From Demequina sp. (lineage in GTDB: Bacteria > Actinomycetota > Actinomycetes > Actinomycetales > Demequinaceae): a DNA stretch of 64,000 nucleotides. The position numbers and the translations under genes were made by a program. How positions within the stretch are numbered: position 1 is the stretch's first letter; each line of letters begins with the position of its first letter. The notes under the pieces were generated by a model that worked only from the letters and a program-made list of their open reading frames with translations, was not told the origin of the DNA and searched no databases. Below, one piece after another: positions 27,319-35,556 of the stretch. The stretch is taken from the NCBI GenBank assembly GCA_024707205.1, contig JANQAD010000001.1, positions 2,321,979 through 2,385,978 of the forward strand, in the 5' to 3' direction.

Positions 27319-27989
27319 GCGACGCTGGCGCCGCTTTCCGCATGCTGCGCGATCAAGCGGGGGCCGCGTTTGACGCGCCCGCGATGCACTCCCAGCTCGA
27401 CGCTGCCGAGCATCGAGTAGAGCGCGCGAGGGTATGGCGAGCCGTTATGTCAACCGGCGCGGTACTGGTGTTCGCCTGTGTCGCCGTGTTCGCGGTACAG
27501 GCGCTCCTCGGGGACCGCAGCTCACCGATGCCTGCGCATTCGCCCTCGCCAAGTCCGAGCGTCACGCCGGACATCGCGGACGTGCTCGCATTGCCGTGCA
27601 CCGTGGCGACCGTCGTGCCTGGTAATCCGATAGAACGGTCCGACGGCGGAATCCTCAGGGGCTTCGAGGGCTGGTTCAATAGCACCTACGCCGAGCCCGG
27701 GGGCTGCGACAGCTCCGAAAACTGGAACGAGGAGATCTGGCTCATGGCGAACCATCCGGACACGGTGTGGATCAACACGTCGGACAACACGGTCATCGAG
27801 GCGTACTTCCGAACGAGCAAGGACGCGCTCGGCATCTGGGCCCACATGGACGGCAAGACGATCGCCGATCCTGATCCCGCGTGGCCCGCTGACAGCGCGG
27901 TCCTCATCGACGCGCACACCGGCGAGGTGCTTCTCACGTCGCCGCTGTCGGACTATCTGGACCTAACTGAGAGCAACTCTTCAGGCTGA
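27315..27989 (+). CDS. Single-pass membrane protein, possible anti-sigma partner
   Basis: A 224-residue protein of unknown family. The first 40 residues are soluble (MSDAGAAFRMLRDQAGAAF...), then one membrane helix (MSTGAVLVFACVAVFAVQALLG at about residues 45-66), a Ser/Pro linker (PAHSPSPSPSVTP) and an extracytoplasmic domain with two cysteines (LPCTVAT and GGCDSSEN). This layout and the ATGA overlap with the sigma factor gene suggest a membrane anti-sigma factor or target, but no zinc-type HxxxCxxC anti-sigma motif is seen. GGGAGG at 27303-27308 is the ribosome binding site. GC is lower than in the core genes. Confidence 0.65.
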   Translation: MSDAGAAFRMLRDQAGAAFDAPAMHSQLDAAEHRVERARVWRAVMSTGAVLVFACVAVFAVQALLGDRSSPMPAHSPSPSPSVTPDIADVLALPCTVATVVPGNPIERSDGGILRGFEGWFNSTYAEPGGCDSSENWNEEIWLMANHPDTVWINTSDNTVIEAYFRTSKDALGIWAHMDGKTIADPDPAWPADSAVLIDAHTGEVLLTSPLSDYLDLTESNSSG

Positions 27990-28618
27990 AAGCCACAGCA
28001 CGCGTAACGCCGATAATGTCCATTATGTCAGTAAAGACGAACTTCGTACGTGGCGCGCGTAGGTGGAGACCAACGAGATAGCTCCCGCGCCGAGTTGAAC
28101 GAACTATATGTAACAGGGCAACCAGTCGCTGAACTGAGGCGAACTCGTTCGCAGGAGCCACTCAGGATGCTCGCCGACGCTTGGCTAAGCACGTAAGCTC
28201 GGCGCTCGGATCGTCCGCGAACGGCAAGCGCGCTTCACCACTATCACCGCCGGTTCAGCGCTGCCAAGACGTGCGCGGCGGCGACACCCATGAACCTTGC
28301 TTGATGACAATCGACGGAGGCCCACAGCGGCCGACGTGAAGGCCCGCAGAGGCGACATGCTCATCGCACATGGCAGGCCGGCGAACGGCCCGAAGATTGC
28401 GAGATGTGCGACGCTTCCTATGCCTGCCAAGTAGCGCTTGAGCCAGATGAACGCACACTCAAGACGCACGACAGTGACCGTGCAGCCATCGGAGTCTCCT
28501 TGTAGCAATGTCACCGGGGATGACCGTGCACGTGCTTCGCCTCGCGCCGAGGCGGTGACTGGGTGTACGGTCGCTCTGGTTCGCGCAATGGTGCGCGAGC
28601 ATGAACTCGGGGGGACTC
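27990..28618. other. 629-bp gene-poor stretch of lower GC next to a dif-like site
   Basis: No convincing coding frame was found on either strand. Open frames here, such as one on the minus strand at 28185-28751, read as arginine/serine-rich shadow protein and overlap the protease start. Sampled rows are about 50-57% G+C against about 70% in neighbouring core genes. The only clear element is the Xer-type site at 28006-28033. Confidence 0.6.
28006..28033 (+). other. dif-like XerC/XerD recombination site
   Basis: The 28 bp divide as 11-6-11: left arm AACGCCGATAA (28006-28016), central TGTCCA (28017-28022), right arm TTATGTCAGTA (28023-28033). From memory, the actinobacterial dif consensus has a left arm ending GCCGATAA or CCGATAA and a right arm beginning TTATGTCA; these inner parts match exactly, and only the outer ends differ. 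It lies in a non-coding stretch, and coding strand changes from + to - across it, as expected near the terminus. It could be the chromosomal dif or a Xer-dependent element's copy. Confidence 0.72.
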
Positions 28619-29773
28619 GTGAACTCAACGAACATCCGCAGAATATCGCTCGTGGTTCTAGTCGCATTCTTCGGCGCGATCGTCGTGGCAGCCCTGTTGC
28701 CGTCGCGTGCGGACGCGGGCGACGACTCGGACCAGCCATGGCTTTCAACACTGGCGGACTACCTACACGTCTCCAAGCCTGAGGCCGCCGCGATCGCGGA
28801 GCAGCAGGGCGAGTTTGCTGACCTCGCGACCCGGGTGCAAGACAAGTATCCAGACGAGTACGTCGGGGCTGAGTGGTTCGGCGATCATGGCGTCGTCACC
28901 GTGACATATCCTGCCCTCGAGGGTGCGAAGCAAATCGTGGCCGATGCCGATGGGGATGTCACGGTTGTCGGCGTTGAGGGGCTTGGTCGAGGGCCCCGTG
29001 ATGAGCTCATCGGCGACACCATAGACCGACTCAAAGGGGTGTTGGGCGGTGGCGACAGCGTGGACGTGGATCCCGTTACGGGCGTAGTCACAATTGGACT
29101 CGTCGACATGTCGAAAGACCATCAGGCAGAGGTTCTTCAAGGTGCCAGGGTGGCGCTCGGTGACGACGTAGTGGTCCGCATTGTGCGCAGCGAAGGGCTC
29201 GAACTGTACTAGGACGGCGGCGAGTACTACCAGGACTCGGACTCATATTGCACTGGGGGATTCATCGCGAATCGCGGCAGCACAAGCGGGGTCGTCACGG
29301 GTAAACACTGCAGGCAGAATGTTACGACTTATGATGGACAATCGGTGGGCGCAACGACTGCGGCTTCCGGCAACTACGACTTGAGGTTCCGTCGAGTGGC
29401 GTCCGGAACTCCCGACAACACGATCCGCGTCACGACCGGAAGCGTATGGAACATCACGTCCATGGCTACGTTGCCAGTTGGCATTAACGTGTGCAAGTGG
29501 GGATGGAAGACCAAGAACACATGTGGAACTACGACTTCTGCTCCCGCGGAGTGCTTGCTGGACCCGGAAGACGGCGTCAGCCACTACTGCAATATGATCG
29601 CCGTCTCTCCGTTCAGTTTCGCTGACCATGGCGATTCCGGCGGGCCTGTATACGCGGGCCAACGCGCCTACGCCACCATCACAGGCGCCAATAGCGCTGG
29701 CAATCGAGTGCTCGTGACCCCCATTCACTGGATAAGCACGATTTCCGGATCTGTCACCATCAAGACCAACTAG
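28619..29773 (+). pseudogene. Secreted streptogrisin-like serine protease, interrupted by an amber codon
   Basis: GTG at 28619 follows GGGGGG (28609-28614) and opens a signal peptide (MNSTNIRRISLVVLVAFFGAIVVAALLPSRADA) and a pro-region of about 165 residues ending EGLELY. A TAG at 29210-29212 then stops translation. The same frame stays open for another 187 codons and codes for an S1 protease domain with the full triad: His in VVTGKHC, Asp in NYDLRF and Ser in HGDSGGPVY, ending at TAG 29771-29773. The single stop lies between pro-region and protease, so the gene is either freshly inactivated, misread at one base, or expressed only by readthrough. GC is about 52-58%, well below the surroundings. 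Confidence 0.8.
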
Positions 29774-29834
29774 GGCAGAACCACGTCGGCGCGATCATCG
29801 TCAACAGGCTCCCGGAGACTGCCTCCAAGCACGA

Positions 29835-30086
29835 CTAGTAGGCATGCCGCCGATGAGCGGCCCGAACCACGACCACCGTGAGCACCTCATCTTCGATGCG
29901 ATAGAGCACCCGGTAATCCCCCGTCCTAACCCTCCACTCCGGGCGACCCACCAACTTGCGGGCCGCCGGTGGCCTGGGGTTCTCTGCAAGGAGCTCCAGC
30001 ACCGCCTGCACGCGTCGCTTGGCCTCAGGAGGGAGCTTCCGGATCTCCCGAGTAGCTACCGGGAGCACCACAACCGAGTAGGTCAC
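29835..30086 (-). CDS. RelE/ParE-family toxin
   Basis: An 83-residue basic protein typical of RelE-type mRNA interferases or ParE relatives: TYSVVVLPVATREIRKLPPEAKRRVQAVLELLAENPRPPAARKLVGRPEWRVRTGDYRVLYRIEDE, with the family's R-x-R-x-G-D-Y-R-V-x-Y core. GTG at 30086 overlaps the antitoxin stop by 4 nt (GTGA); the frame stays open upstream, but that part belongs to the antitoxin. Antitoxin-then-toxin order and overlap are typical. Probably cleaves mRNA on the ribosome when not bound by the antitoxin. Confidence 0.88.
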   Translation of the reverse strand: MTYSVVVLPVATREIRKLPPEAKRRVQAVLELLAENPRPPAARKLVGRPEWRVRTGDYRVLYRIEDEVLTVVVVRAAHRRHAY

Positions 30087-30340
30087 AGACCGAGCTCGCG
30101 CTTGACGTCCTCCCACGGAACGGGAGTTTCGCCCAGTCGCTCGGTCTCGGCCCATGCCTCGTCGACTGCGCGAATGTCCTCAAGCTCCTCCGCATCGCTC
30201 AGGAGTCGTTCGAGGACGCTGGCATCCACCACTGCCGCGACACGACGATTGCGTCTGGTCAGGTAGACGGGCTCGTTTCGAGCCTCATCGACTACCGCAG
30301 CAAGACGGTCTCGCGCCTCCGTGATGGGAATCTGGCTCAT
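30083..30340 (-). CDS. Phd/YefM-family antitoxin
   Basis: An 85-residue protein with the Phd/YefM DNA-binding N-terminus MSQIPITEARDRLAAVVDEARNEPVYLTRRNRRVAAVVD and an acidic C-terminal tail (SDAEELEDIRAVDEAWAETERLG) that would wrap the toxin. It precedes and overlaps the RelE-type gene. A TATTCT hexamer lies 6 nt upstream of its ATG, so the operon seems to be read from a leaderless promoter that the complex would be expected to repress. Confidence 0.88.
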   Translation of the reverse strand: MSQIPITEARDRLAAVVDEARNEPVYLTRRNRRVAAVVDASVLERLLSDAEELEDIRAVDEAWAETERLGETPVPWEDVKRELGL

Positions 30341-30346
30341 TGCGCC

Positions 30347-30352
30347 AGAATA
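30347..30352 (-). promoter_or_regulatory. Probable leaderless -10 element of the toxin-antitoxin operon
   Basis: Read on the minus strand, TATTCT is followed by 6 nt and the antitoxin ATG (30340-30338). Confidence 0.55.
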
Positions 30353-30404
30353 CCCGAGAACGTACGTTTGGCACGCCTCCGAGGAAAGGCCGCCCGCGCC
30401 GCAC

Positions 30405-30410
30405 TAGCCT
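30405..30410 (+). promoter_or_regulatory. Probable leaderless -10 element of the GNAT gene
   Basis: TAGCCT is followed by 6 nt and ATG at 30417. Confidence 0.5.
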
Positions 30411-30416
30411 GGCGAC

Positions 30417-30860
30417 ATGGCGCGCATCTCCCCTCTCCACAGTCAGGACCGCGCCGCATGGCAGCCACTGTGGGACGCCTACCTCGCCTTCTACGAGTCT
30501 TCGCTGCCCGACGCTGTCACAAGTGACGTCTTTGCTCGCCTTGTCGCCGGCGAGAGTCTGCATGGAGCGGTCGCCTGGGGCGACGATGGCAAAGCTCTGG
30601 GACTGGTGCATTGGCTGTTCCATCCGTCCACCTGGTCCACGGCCGACTATTGCTACCTCGAGGACCTCTACGTCTCCCCCGCTGCGCGCGGGCTAGGCGT
30701 GGGTCGCGAACTGATCGCTCACGTCACGGAGGCTGCGGCCGCGGCCGGCGCGGAGAAGGTCTACTGGCTCACCCACGACACGAACGTGACGGCGCAGCGC
30801 CTCTATGACCGGGTAGCGCGGCGAACCGGATTCATCCACTTCGAACAGTCGCTCGACTAG
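30417..30860 (+). CDS. GNAT-family N-acetyltransferase
   Basis: A 147-residue acetyltransferase. Motif A, which binds acetyl-CoA, is DLYVSPAARGLGVGRELIAHV at about residues 82-102, with the R-G-L-G-V-G turn; motif B follows at VYWLTHDTNVTAQRLYDRVARRTGFIHFEQSL, with the late Tyr of the fold. The N-terminal part (HSQDRAAWQPLWDAYLAFYE) resembles GNAT proteins acting on small amines or amino acids. The substrate cannot be deduced. It converges on the isochorismatase-like gene with a 4-nt overlap. Confidence 0.9.
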   Translation: MARISPLHSQDRAAWQPLWDAYLAFYESSLPDAVTSDVFARLVAGESLHGAVAWGDDGKALGLVHWLFHPSTWSTADYCYLEDLYVSPAARGLGVGRELIAHVTEAAAAAGAEKVYWLTHDTNVTAQRLYDRVARRTGFIHFEQSLD

Positions 30861-31411
30861 CCGAAAGCGACCTCGTCCGTCTTCTTCACCTCGGCCGACT
30901 TGCCTGGCGCGCTCGTGAACGTCCAGTACAGGTTCGTGTGCGAGACCACGAGATCCGGCGTGGGCGCTCCCCACTCGCTGAGGTCCTCCGTAGTGTGTGC
31001 GTCCGAGACCAACGTCACGTCGTAACCCCTGGTAAAGGCGCCATGAATGGTGTTTCTGATGCAAGCGTCGGACTGTGCGCCGACGACCGTAAGGGCGCCC
31101 ACTCCCAAGCCTTCGAGCACCGAACCGAGGTCCGTTCCCTCGAAGGAGTCGCCGTGAACCTTGTGGATGACGGGCTCCCCCTCCCCCATCACCAGCTCGT
31201 CCACGTACTGCCAACCGTCACTGCCGATCTCGAGACCATCGGAGTCGGAGTGCTGCACCCACACCACGGGCACGCCCGCGTCGCGCGCGCGATCGACGAG
31301 CACGGCGATGTTGGAAACTACGGCGTCACGGTTGTACGCACCGCCAACGACGTCCTTCTGGACGTCCACGACAAGCAGGGCCTCGTTGGGCCGGTTCTCC
31401 AAAGTAGTCAT
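30857..31411 (-). CDS. Isochorismatase-family cysteine hydrolase
   Basis: A 184-residue hydrolase of the isochorismatase/nicotinamidase superfamily. The expected triad is visible: Asp in LLVVDVQKDVV (about residue 16), Lys in VIHKVHGDSFEGTDL (about 84) and Cys in VVGAQSDACIRNTIHGAF (about 117), preceded by the cis-peptide region. It could hydrolyse a carbamoyl, amide or vinyl-ether substrate; nicotinamidase metal ligands are not obvious. It is read on its own, with a leaderless promoter. Confidence 0.88.
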   Translation of the reverse strand: MTTLENRPNEALLVVDVQKDVVGGAYNRDAVVSNIAVLVDRARDAGVPVVWVQHSDSDGLEIGSDGWQYVDELVMGEGEPVIHKVHGDSFEGTDLGSVLEGLGVGALTVVGAQSDACIRNTIHGAFTRGYDVTLVSDAHTTEDLSEWGAPTPDLVVSHTNLYWTFTSAPGKSAEVKKTDEVAFG

Positions 31412-31417
31412 GACGCC

Positions 31418-31423
31418 AGCCTA
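31418..31423 (-). promoter_or_regulatory. Probable leaderless -10 element of the isochorismatase-like gene
   Basis: On the minus strand TAGGCT is followed by 6 nt and the ATG (31411-31409). Confidence 0.5.
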
Positions 31424-31444
31424 GGCCGGGCCGCTGACACGCGT

Positions 31445-31945
31445 TCAGTCGAAGACGTCTTCCTGAAGCCGCTGCGCAATGGCCTCTGCCCACTCGCGGA
31501 TGTCCTCGAAGTCGCGGAAGTCGCCGGGGGGCGGATTGATCGCCTTGATCAGCGCCTTCTCCCCGATGTTGAGCTTCTCGAACTGGATGGTGCCGCCGAA
31601 CCTCTTGTGCTCAATGGCGCCCGCAGCGGCCGCGAGCTCCTCCGCCTCGTCGAGCGGCTGATCCGGCTTCGTCACCTGCGTCATCCCCACCGAGAACAGC
31701 CAGGTGTCGCGCGCACGAAGCGTCTGCGCGTTGTCACGCACGAGAGCCGACGCGTCTTTCCGCCACAGCCCGCCATACACCGCAGACCCGATAACCGCGG
31801 CGTCGTAGAAGCGCACCGCGTTGGCGACGTCGCAGGCGTCCATGAAGTCGGTCTCGAAGCCCCGGTCTCGCAGCACGGCCACGATCTCCGCGCCCACTTC
31901 CCGTGTTGCGCCGTACTTGGATCCCACTGCGACCAGAACCTTCAT
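31445..31945 (-). CDS. Flavodoxin-domain protein
   Basis: A 166-residue protein of the flavodoxin / HemG-like family. The FMN phosphate loop is near the start, MKVLVAVGSKYGATREVGAEIV; the later AAVIGSAVYGGLWRKDA and WLFSVGMTQV stretches line the FMN pocket. The internal ATG at 31945 is chosen over the one at 31963 because GGAG lies just upstream of it. HemG-type menaquinone-dependent protoporphyrinogen oxidases share this layout, but a general redox role is as likely, since no heme genes are near. Confidence 0.85.
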   Translation of the reverse strand: MKVLVAVGSKYGATREVGAEIVAVLRDRGFETDFMDACDVANAVRFYDAAVIGSAVYGGLWRKDASALVRDNAQTLRARDTWLFSVGMTQVTKPDQPLDEAEELAAAAGAIEHKRFGGTIQFEKLNIGEKALIKAINPPPGDFRDFEDIREWAEAIAQRLQEDVFD

Positions 31946-32009
31946 GGCTCCATCTTGCGCCACCGCGCCAAGATGCGCCGGGGACGATGGTCCCTGCGTC
32001 CATCGACAG

Positions 32010-35000
32010 CTAGGAGACCTCGAGCACCAGGTCGCCGCCGGACAGCGTCTCCACGCCGGACACCACCACGCGAGTGACCGTCCCGTCCACGGGCGACGTG
32101 ATCGACGACTCCATCTTCATGGCCTCGATCGTCGCCACGGTCTGCCCGGCCGTCACCGTGTCGCCCACCGCAACCACCGGCGACACGGCCCCAGAGAACG
32201 GCGCGGCGATCGACCCTGGCCGCCCAGCGTCGGCCTTCTCGCGAGACACGAAGTCAACGGTCGCCGACTCGTCACGCACCTGCACGGGCCGGATGGCGCC
32301 GTTATAGGAGAACATCGCGGTGCGTTCGCCGTGGTCGTCCGGCTCGCCGAGCGCCTCGAGCGTAGCGATCATCTGGACGCCCTGGCTCAGATCAACAGTG
32401 ACCTCTTCCCCACTGCCGACCGTGAGGCCATAGAGGTAGTGGAACGTGTCGATCACCGAGATGTCGCCGTACGTCTCCACGGCCACGTCGAAGTCCTTGG
32501 CCGGTCCTGGGAACAGCAGGTGGTTGAGTCGCCGTTGGCGCTCGGGGCCCGACGCTGCGAGGACCGAGCGGTCGTCTTCCGTGATCTCCGCGACCTTGCG
32601 CTCGAACGAGCGACCTGCAAGTGCCTTGGTGCGGAAGGGCTCGGGCCAGCCGCCTGGTGGGTCCCCGAGCTCGCCCTGCAGGAAGCCGATCACCGAATCC
32701 GGGATGTCGTACTTGCCAGGATTCTCCGCGAAGTCCGCCGGGTCAGCACCGATGCCCACGAGGTGCAGCGCTAGATCGCCGACCACCTTGGACGACGGCG
32801 TGACCTTGACGAGGCGGCCAAGGATCCGGTCCGCGGCCGCGTACATGTCCTCGATCTGTTCGAACTTCTCCGCGAGCCCGAGCGAGATCGCCTGCTGACG
32901 CAGGTTGGAGAGCTGTCCGCCCGGAATCTCGTGGTGATAGACGCGGCCCGTGGGCCCCGGCAGGCCGGACTCGAAGGGCGCGTAGAGGCGCCGCACGGCC
33001 TCCCAGTAGGGCTCGAGCGCCTCGGCGGCCTCAAGGGATACGCCTGTGTCTCGCGTCGTGTGCTCGAGCGCCGCGATGAGCGCGCTCATGGGCGGCTGGG
33101 AGGTGGTGCCGGCCATCGCGGAGTTCGCGACGTCCACAGCGTCCACCCCCGCCTCCGCTGCCGCGAGGAGAGTGCCGATCTGGCCGCCGGCCGTGTCGTG
33201 CGTGTGGAGGTGCACCGGCAGGTCGAAGCGCTCGCGCAGCGCGGATACCAGCGTGTATGCCGCCGCGGGTCGCAGCAGACCCGCCATGTCCTTGATCGCG
33301 AGGATGTGCGCCCCGGCCTCGACGAGCGAGTCGGCCAGCCGCAGGTAGTAGTCGAGCGTGTAGAGGTCCTCGTCCGGCGAGACCATGTTGCCGGTGTAGC
33401 AAAGCGTCGCCTCCGCGACGGACTGCCCGGTGGCGCGCACCGCCTGAATCGCCGGGCGCATCTGGTCCACGTCGTTGAGCGCGTCGAAGATGCGGAAGAT
33501 GTCGATCCCGGTCTCGGTTGCCTCTTGAACGAACGCAACCGCTACCTCGTCGGGATACGGCGTGTAGCCCACCGTGTTGCGACCCCGCAGCAGCATCTGC
33601 AGGGCGATGTTCGGCATGGCCTCGCGAAGCCGCGCGAGCCTCAGCCACGGGTCCTCGCTAAGGAAGCGCAGCGCCACGTCGTACGTGGCGCCGCCCCAGC
33701 ACTCCACGGAGAACAGCTCCGGAGTCATGCGCGCAACGTGCCCCGCCGCCTTGAGCAGGTCGAACGTGCGCACACGCGTGGCGAGCAGCGACTGGTGGGC
33801 GTCGCGCATCGTCGTCTCGGTGACCGCGAGGGACTGGCGCTCCCGCAGTGCCCGCGCAAAGCCCTCGGGGCCAAGTTCGAGCAGCTGCTGACGCGTGCCC
33901 GCCGGCGGCTCCGCGTGGATGTCGATGCTGGGAAGCTTCTCCCACGGCCGCAGGATGTCGTCAGCGTGCTCCCCGTTGGGCCGGTTGACCGTGGTGAAGC
34001 CAAGGTAGGTCAGCAGCTTCGTGGAGCGCTCGGCGCTCTCCGGCACCTGCAGCAACTCCGGGTGCTGGTCGATGAACGCGGTGGTCACTCCCCCGGCGCG
34101 GAACTCCGGGGTGGCGAGCACGGCCCGCAAGAAGCGAATGTTGTTGGTCACGCCGCGGATGCGGAACTCGGCGAGCGCGCGAGACGCCCGCGTCACGGCG
34201 GTCTCGAAGTCGTGGCCGCGGCACGTGAGCTTCACGAGCATCGAGTCGAAGTGCCCCGTGACCGAGTTGCCGGCCATGGCTGTGGCGCCGTCGAGGCGCA
34301 CGCCGGCGCCGCCCGGGGACCGGTAGGCGACGATGCGGCCCGTGTCAGGGAGGAAGCCGTTGGTGGGGTCCTCGGTCGTGATGCGCGTCTGGATGGCGAA
34401 ACCGGTGACCGTGACGTCCTCTTGGCGGATCCCGACTTCCTTAAGCGACTCGCCGGAGGCGATCCGCATCTGCGCGCACACGATGTCGATGCCGGTGACC
34501 TCCTCGGTCACCGTGTGCTCCACCTGGATTCGCGGGTTCATCTCGATGAACACGTGCTGGCCGGCGCGCTCCCCCTCGGTGGCGAGCAGGAACTCTACGG
34601 TGCCCGCGTTCACATAGCCCAAGGACGTCGCGAACTTCACCGCATCCGCGCACAGCGCCTCGCGAATCGAGGGATCCAGCGCCGGAGCGGGAGCGATCTC
34701 CACGACCTTCTGGTGCCGACGCTGCACCGAGCAGTCGCGCTCGAAGAGGTGCACGGTGGTGCCGCCCGCGTCCGCGAGGATCTGCACCTCGATGTGTCGC
34801 GGCCCAAGCACCGCCTGCTCGAGGAACACCGTGGGGTCGCCGAAGGCGTTCTCGGCCTCGCGCATCGCCGCCGCCAGAGCGTCGGGCAGGGCGTCCCTCG
34901 TCTCAACACGCCGCATGCCACGGCCGCCACCGCCCGCGACCGCCTTGACGAAGATCGGGAAGCCGATCTCCTCCGCGGCACGAATGAGAGTGCCCACGTC

Positions 35001-35417
35001 TCGCGAGGGCTCCGAGGAGTTGAGCACGGGCACGCCCGCGTCGCGAGCGGCCTTGAGCGCCGCGACCTTGTCGCCCGCCTTGGCCAGCACCTCTGGTGGC
35101 GGGCCGATGAAGGTGATTCCCTCTGCGGCGCAGCGACGCGCGAGCTCAACGTTCTCACTGAGGAACCCGTACCCGGGGTAGATGGCGTCGGCGCCGGAGA
35201 GCTTGGCGACGCGGATGATCTCGTCGATGTCGAGGTACGCCTTGATGGGGTGCCCCTCGACCCCGATCAGGTAGGCCTCGTCCGCCTTGACGCGGTGCTC
35301 GGACATGCGGTCCTCGTGCGGGAACACCGCCACCGTCTTTGCGCCGAGTTCGTAGGCGGCGCGGAACGCGCGCACGGCAATCTCGGCTCGGTTCGCCACG
35401 AGGACTTTGGAGAACAT
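32010..35417 (-). CDS. pyc: Pyruvate carboxylase
   Basis: Anaplerotic enzyme that makes oxaloacetate from pyruvate, bicarbonate and ATP with biotin. The 1135-residue single chain has the biotin carboxylase domain (MFSKVLVANRAEIAVRAFRAA..., ATP loop VKAVAGGGGRGMRRV, EMNPRIQVEHTVTEEVTG) to about residue 460. The carboxyltransferase TIM barrel (TTMRDAHQSLLATRVRT, HLHTHDTAGG) follows to about 830. The C-terminal biotinyl domain carries the attachment Lys in ATIEAMKMESSI near residue 1100. All domains are intact in one frame. It is monocistronic by spacing; GAAGGGAAG just before ATG 35417 is the ribosome binding site. Confidence 0.96.
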   Translation of the reverse strand: MFSKVLVANRAEIAVRAFRAAYELGAKTVAVFPHEDRMSEHRVKADEAYLIGVEGHPIKAYLDIDEIIRVAKLSGADAIYPGYGFLSENVELARRCAAEGITFIGPPPEVLAKAGDKVAALKAARDAGVPVLNSSEPSRDVGTLIRAAEEIGFPIFVKAVAGGGGRGMRRVETRDALPDALAAAMREAENAFGDPTVFLEQAVLGPRHIEVQILADAGGTTVHLFERDCSVQRRHQKVVEIAPAPALDPSIREALCADAVKFATSLGYVNAGTVEFLLATEGERAGQHVFIEMNPRIQVEHTVTEEVTGIDIVCAQMRIASGESLKEVGIRQEDVTVTGFAIQTRITTEDPTNGFLPDTGRIVAYRSPGGAGVRLDGATAMAGNSVTGHFDSMLVKLTCRGHDFETAVTRASRALAEFRIRGVTNNIRFLRAVLATPEFRAGGVTTAFIDQHPELLQVPESAERSTKLLTYLGFTTVNRPNGEHADDILRPWEKLPSIDIHAEPPAGTRQQLLELGPEGFARALRERQSLAVTETTMRDAHQSLLATRVRTFDLLKAAGHVARMTPELFSVECWGGATYDVALRFLSEDPWLRLARLREAMPNIALQMLLRGRNTVGYTPYPDEVAVAFVQEATETGIDIFRIFDALNDVDQMRPAIQAVRATGQSVAEATLCYTGNMVSPDEDLYTLDYYLRLADSLVEAGAHILAIKDMAGLLRPAAAYTLVSALRERFDLPVHLHTHDTAGGQIGTLLAAAEAGVDAVDVANSAMAGTTSQPPMSALIAALEHTTRDTGVSLEAAEALEPYWEAVRRLYAPFESGLPGPTGRVYHHEIPGGQLSNLRQQAISLGLAEKFEQIEDMYAAADRILGRLVKVTPSSKVVGDLALHLVGIGADPADFAENPGKYDIPDSVIGFLQGELGDPPGGWPEPFRTKALAGRSFERKVAEITEDDRSVLAASGPERQRRLNHLLFPGPAKDFDVAVETYGDISVIDTFHYLYGLTVGSGEEVTVDLSQGVQMIATLEALGEPDDHGERTAMFSYNGAIRPVQVRDESATVDFVSREKADAGRPGSIAAPFSGAVSPVVAVGDTVTAGQTVATIEAMKMESSITSPVDGTVTRVVVSGVETLSGGDLVLEVS

Positions 35418-35556
35418 TTACTTCCCTTCGACGGTGGCTTCATCTTGCCAGGTTTCAGCGCGCTTACTAAAGCGGCCCCGCACCGTCGCGGGAGGTGAGC
35501 ACAGTATGCCCGACGCCGTGTTTCAGGAGCGCTTCAGACCCGGCCGATTCATGGGT

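Noticed and set aside
28185..28751. 188-codon minus-strand frame in the gene-poor stretch
   Set aside because: No recognisable motif, low-complexity Arg/Ser content, and it runs through the protease start. A transposase remnant was considered, but no DDE or end repeats were seen.
32931..35498. 855-codon open frame on the plus strand
   Set aside because: Exact antisense of pyc, which has all expected domains; composition is typical of a shadow frame.
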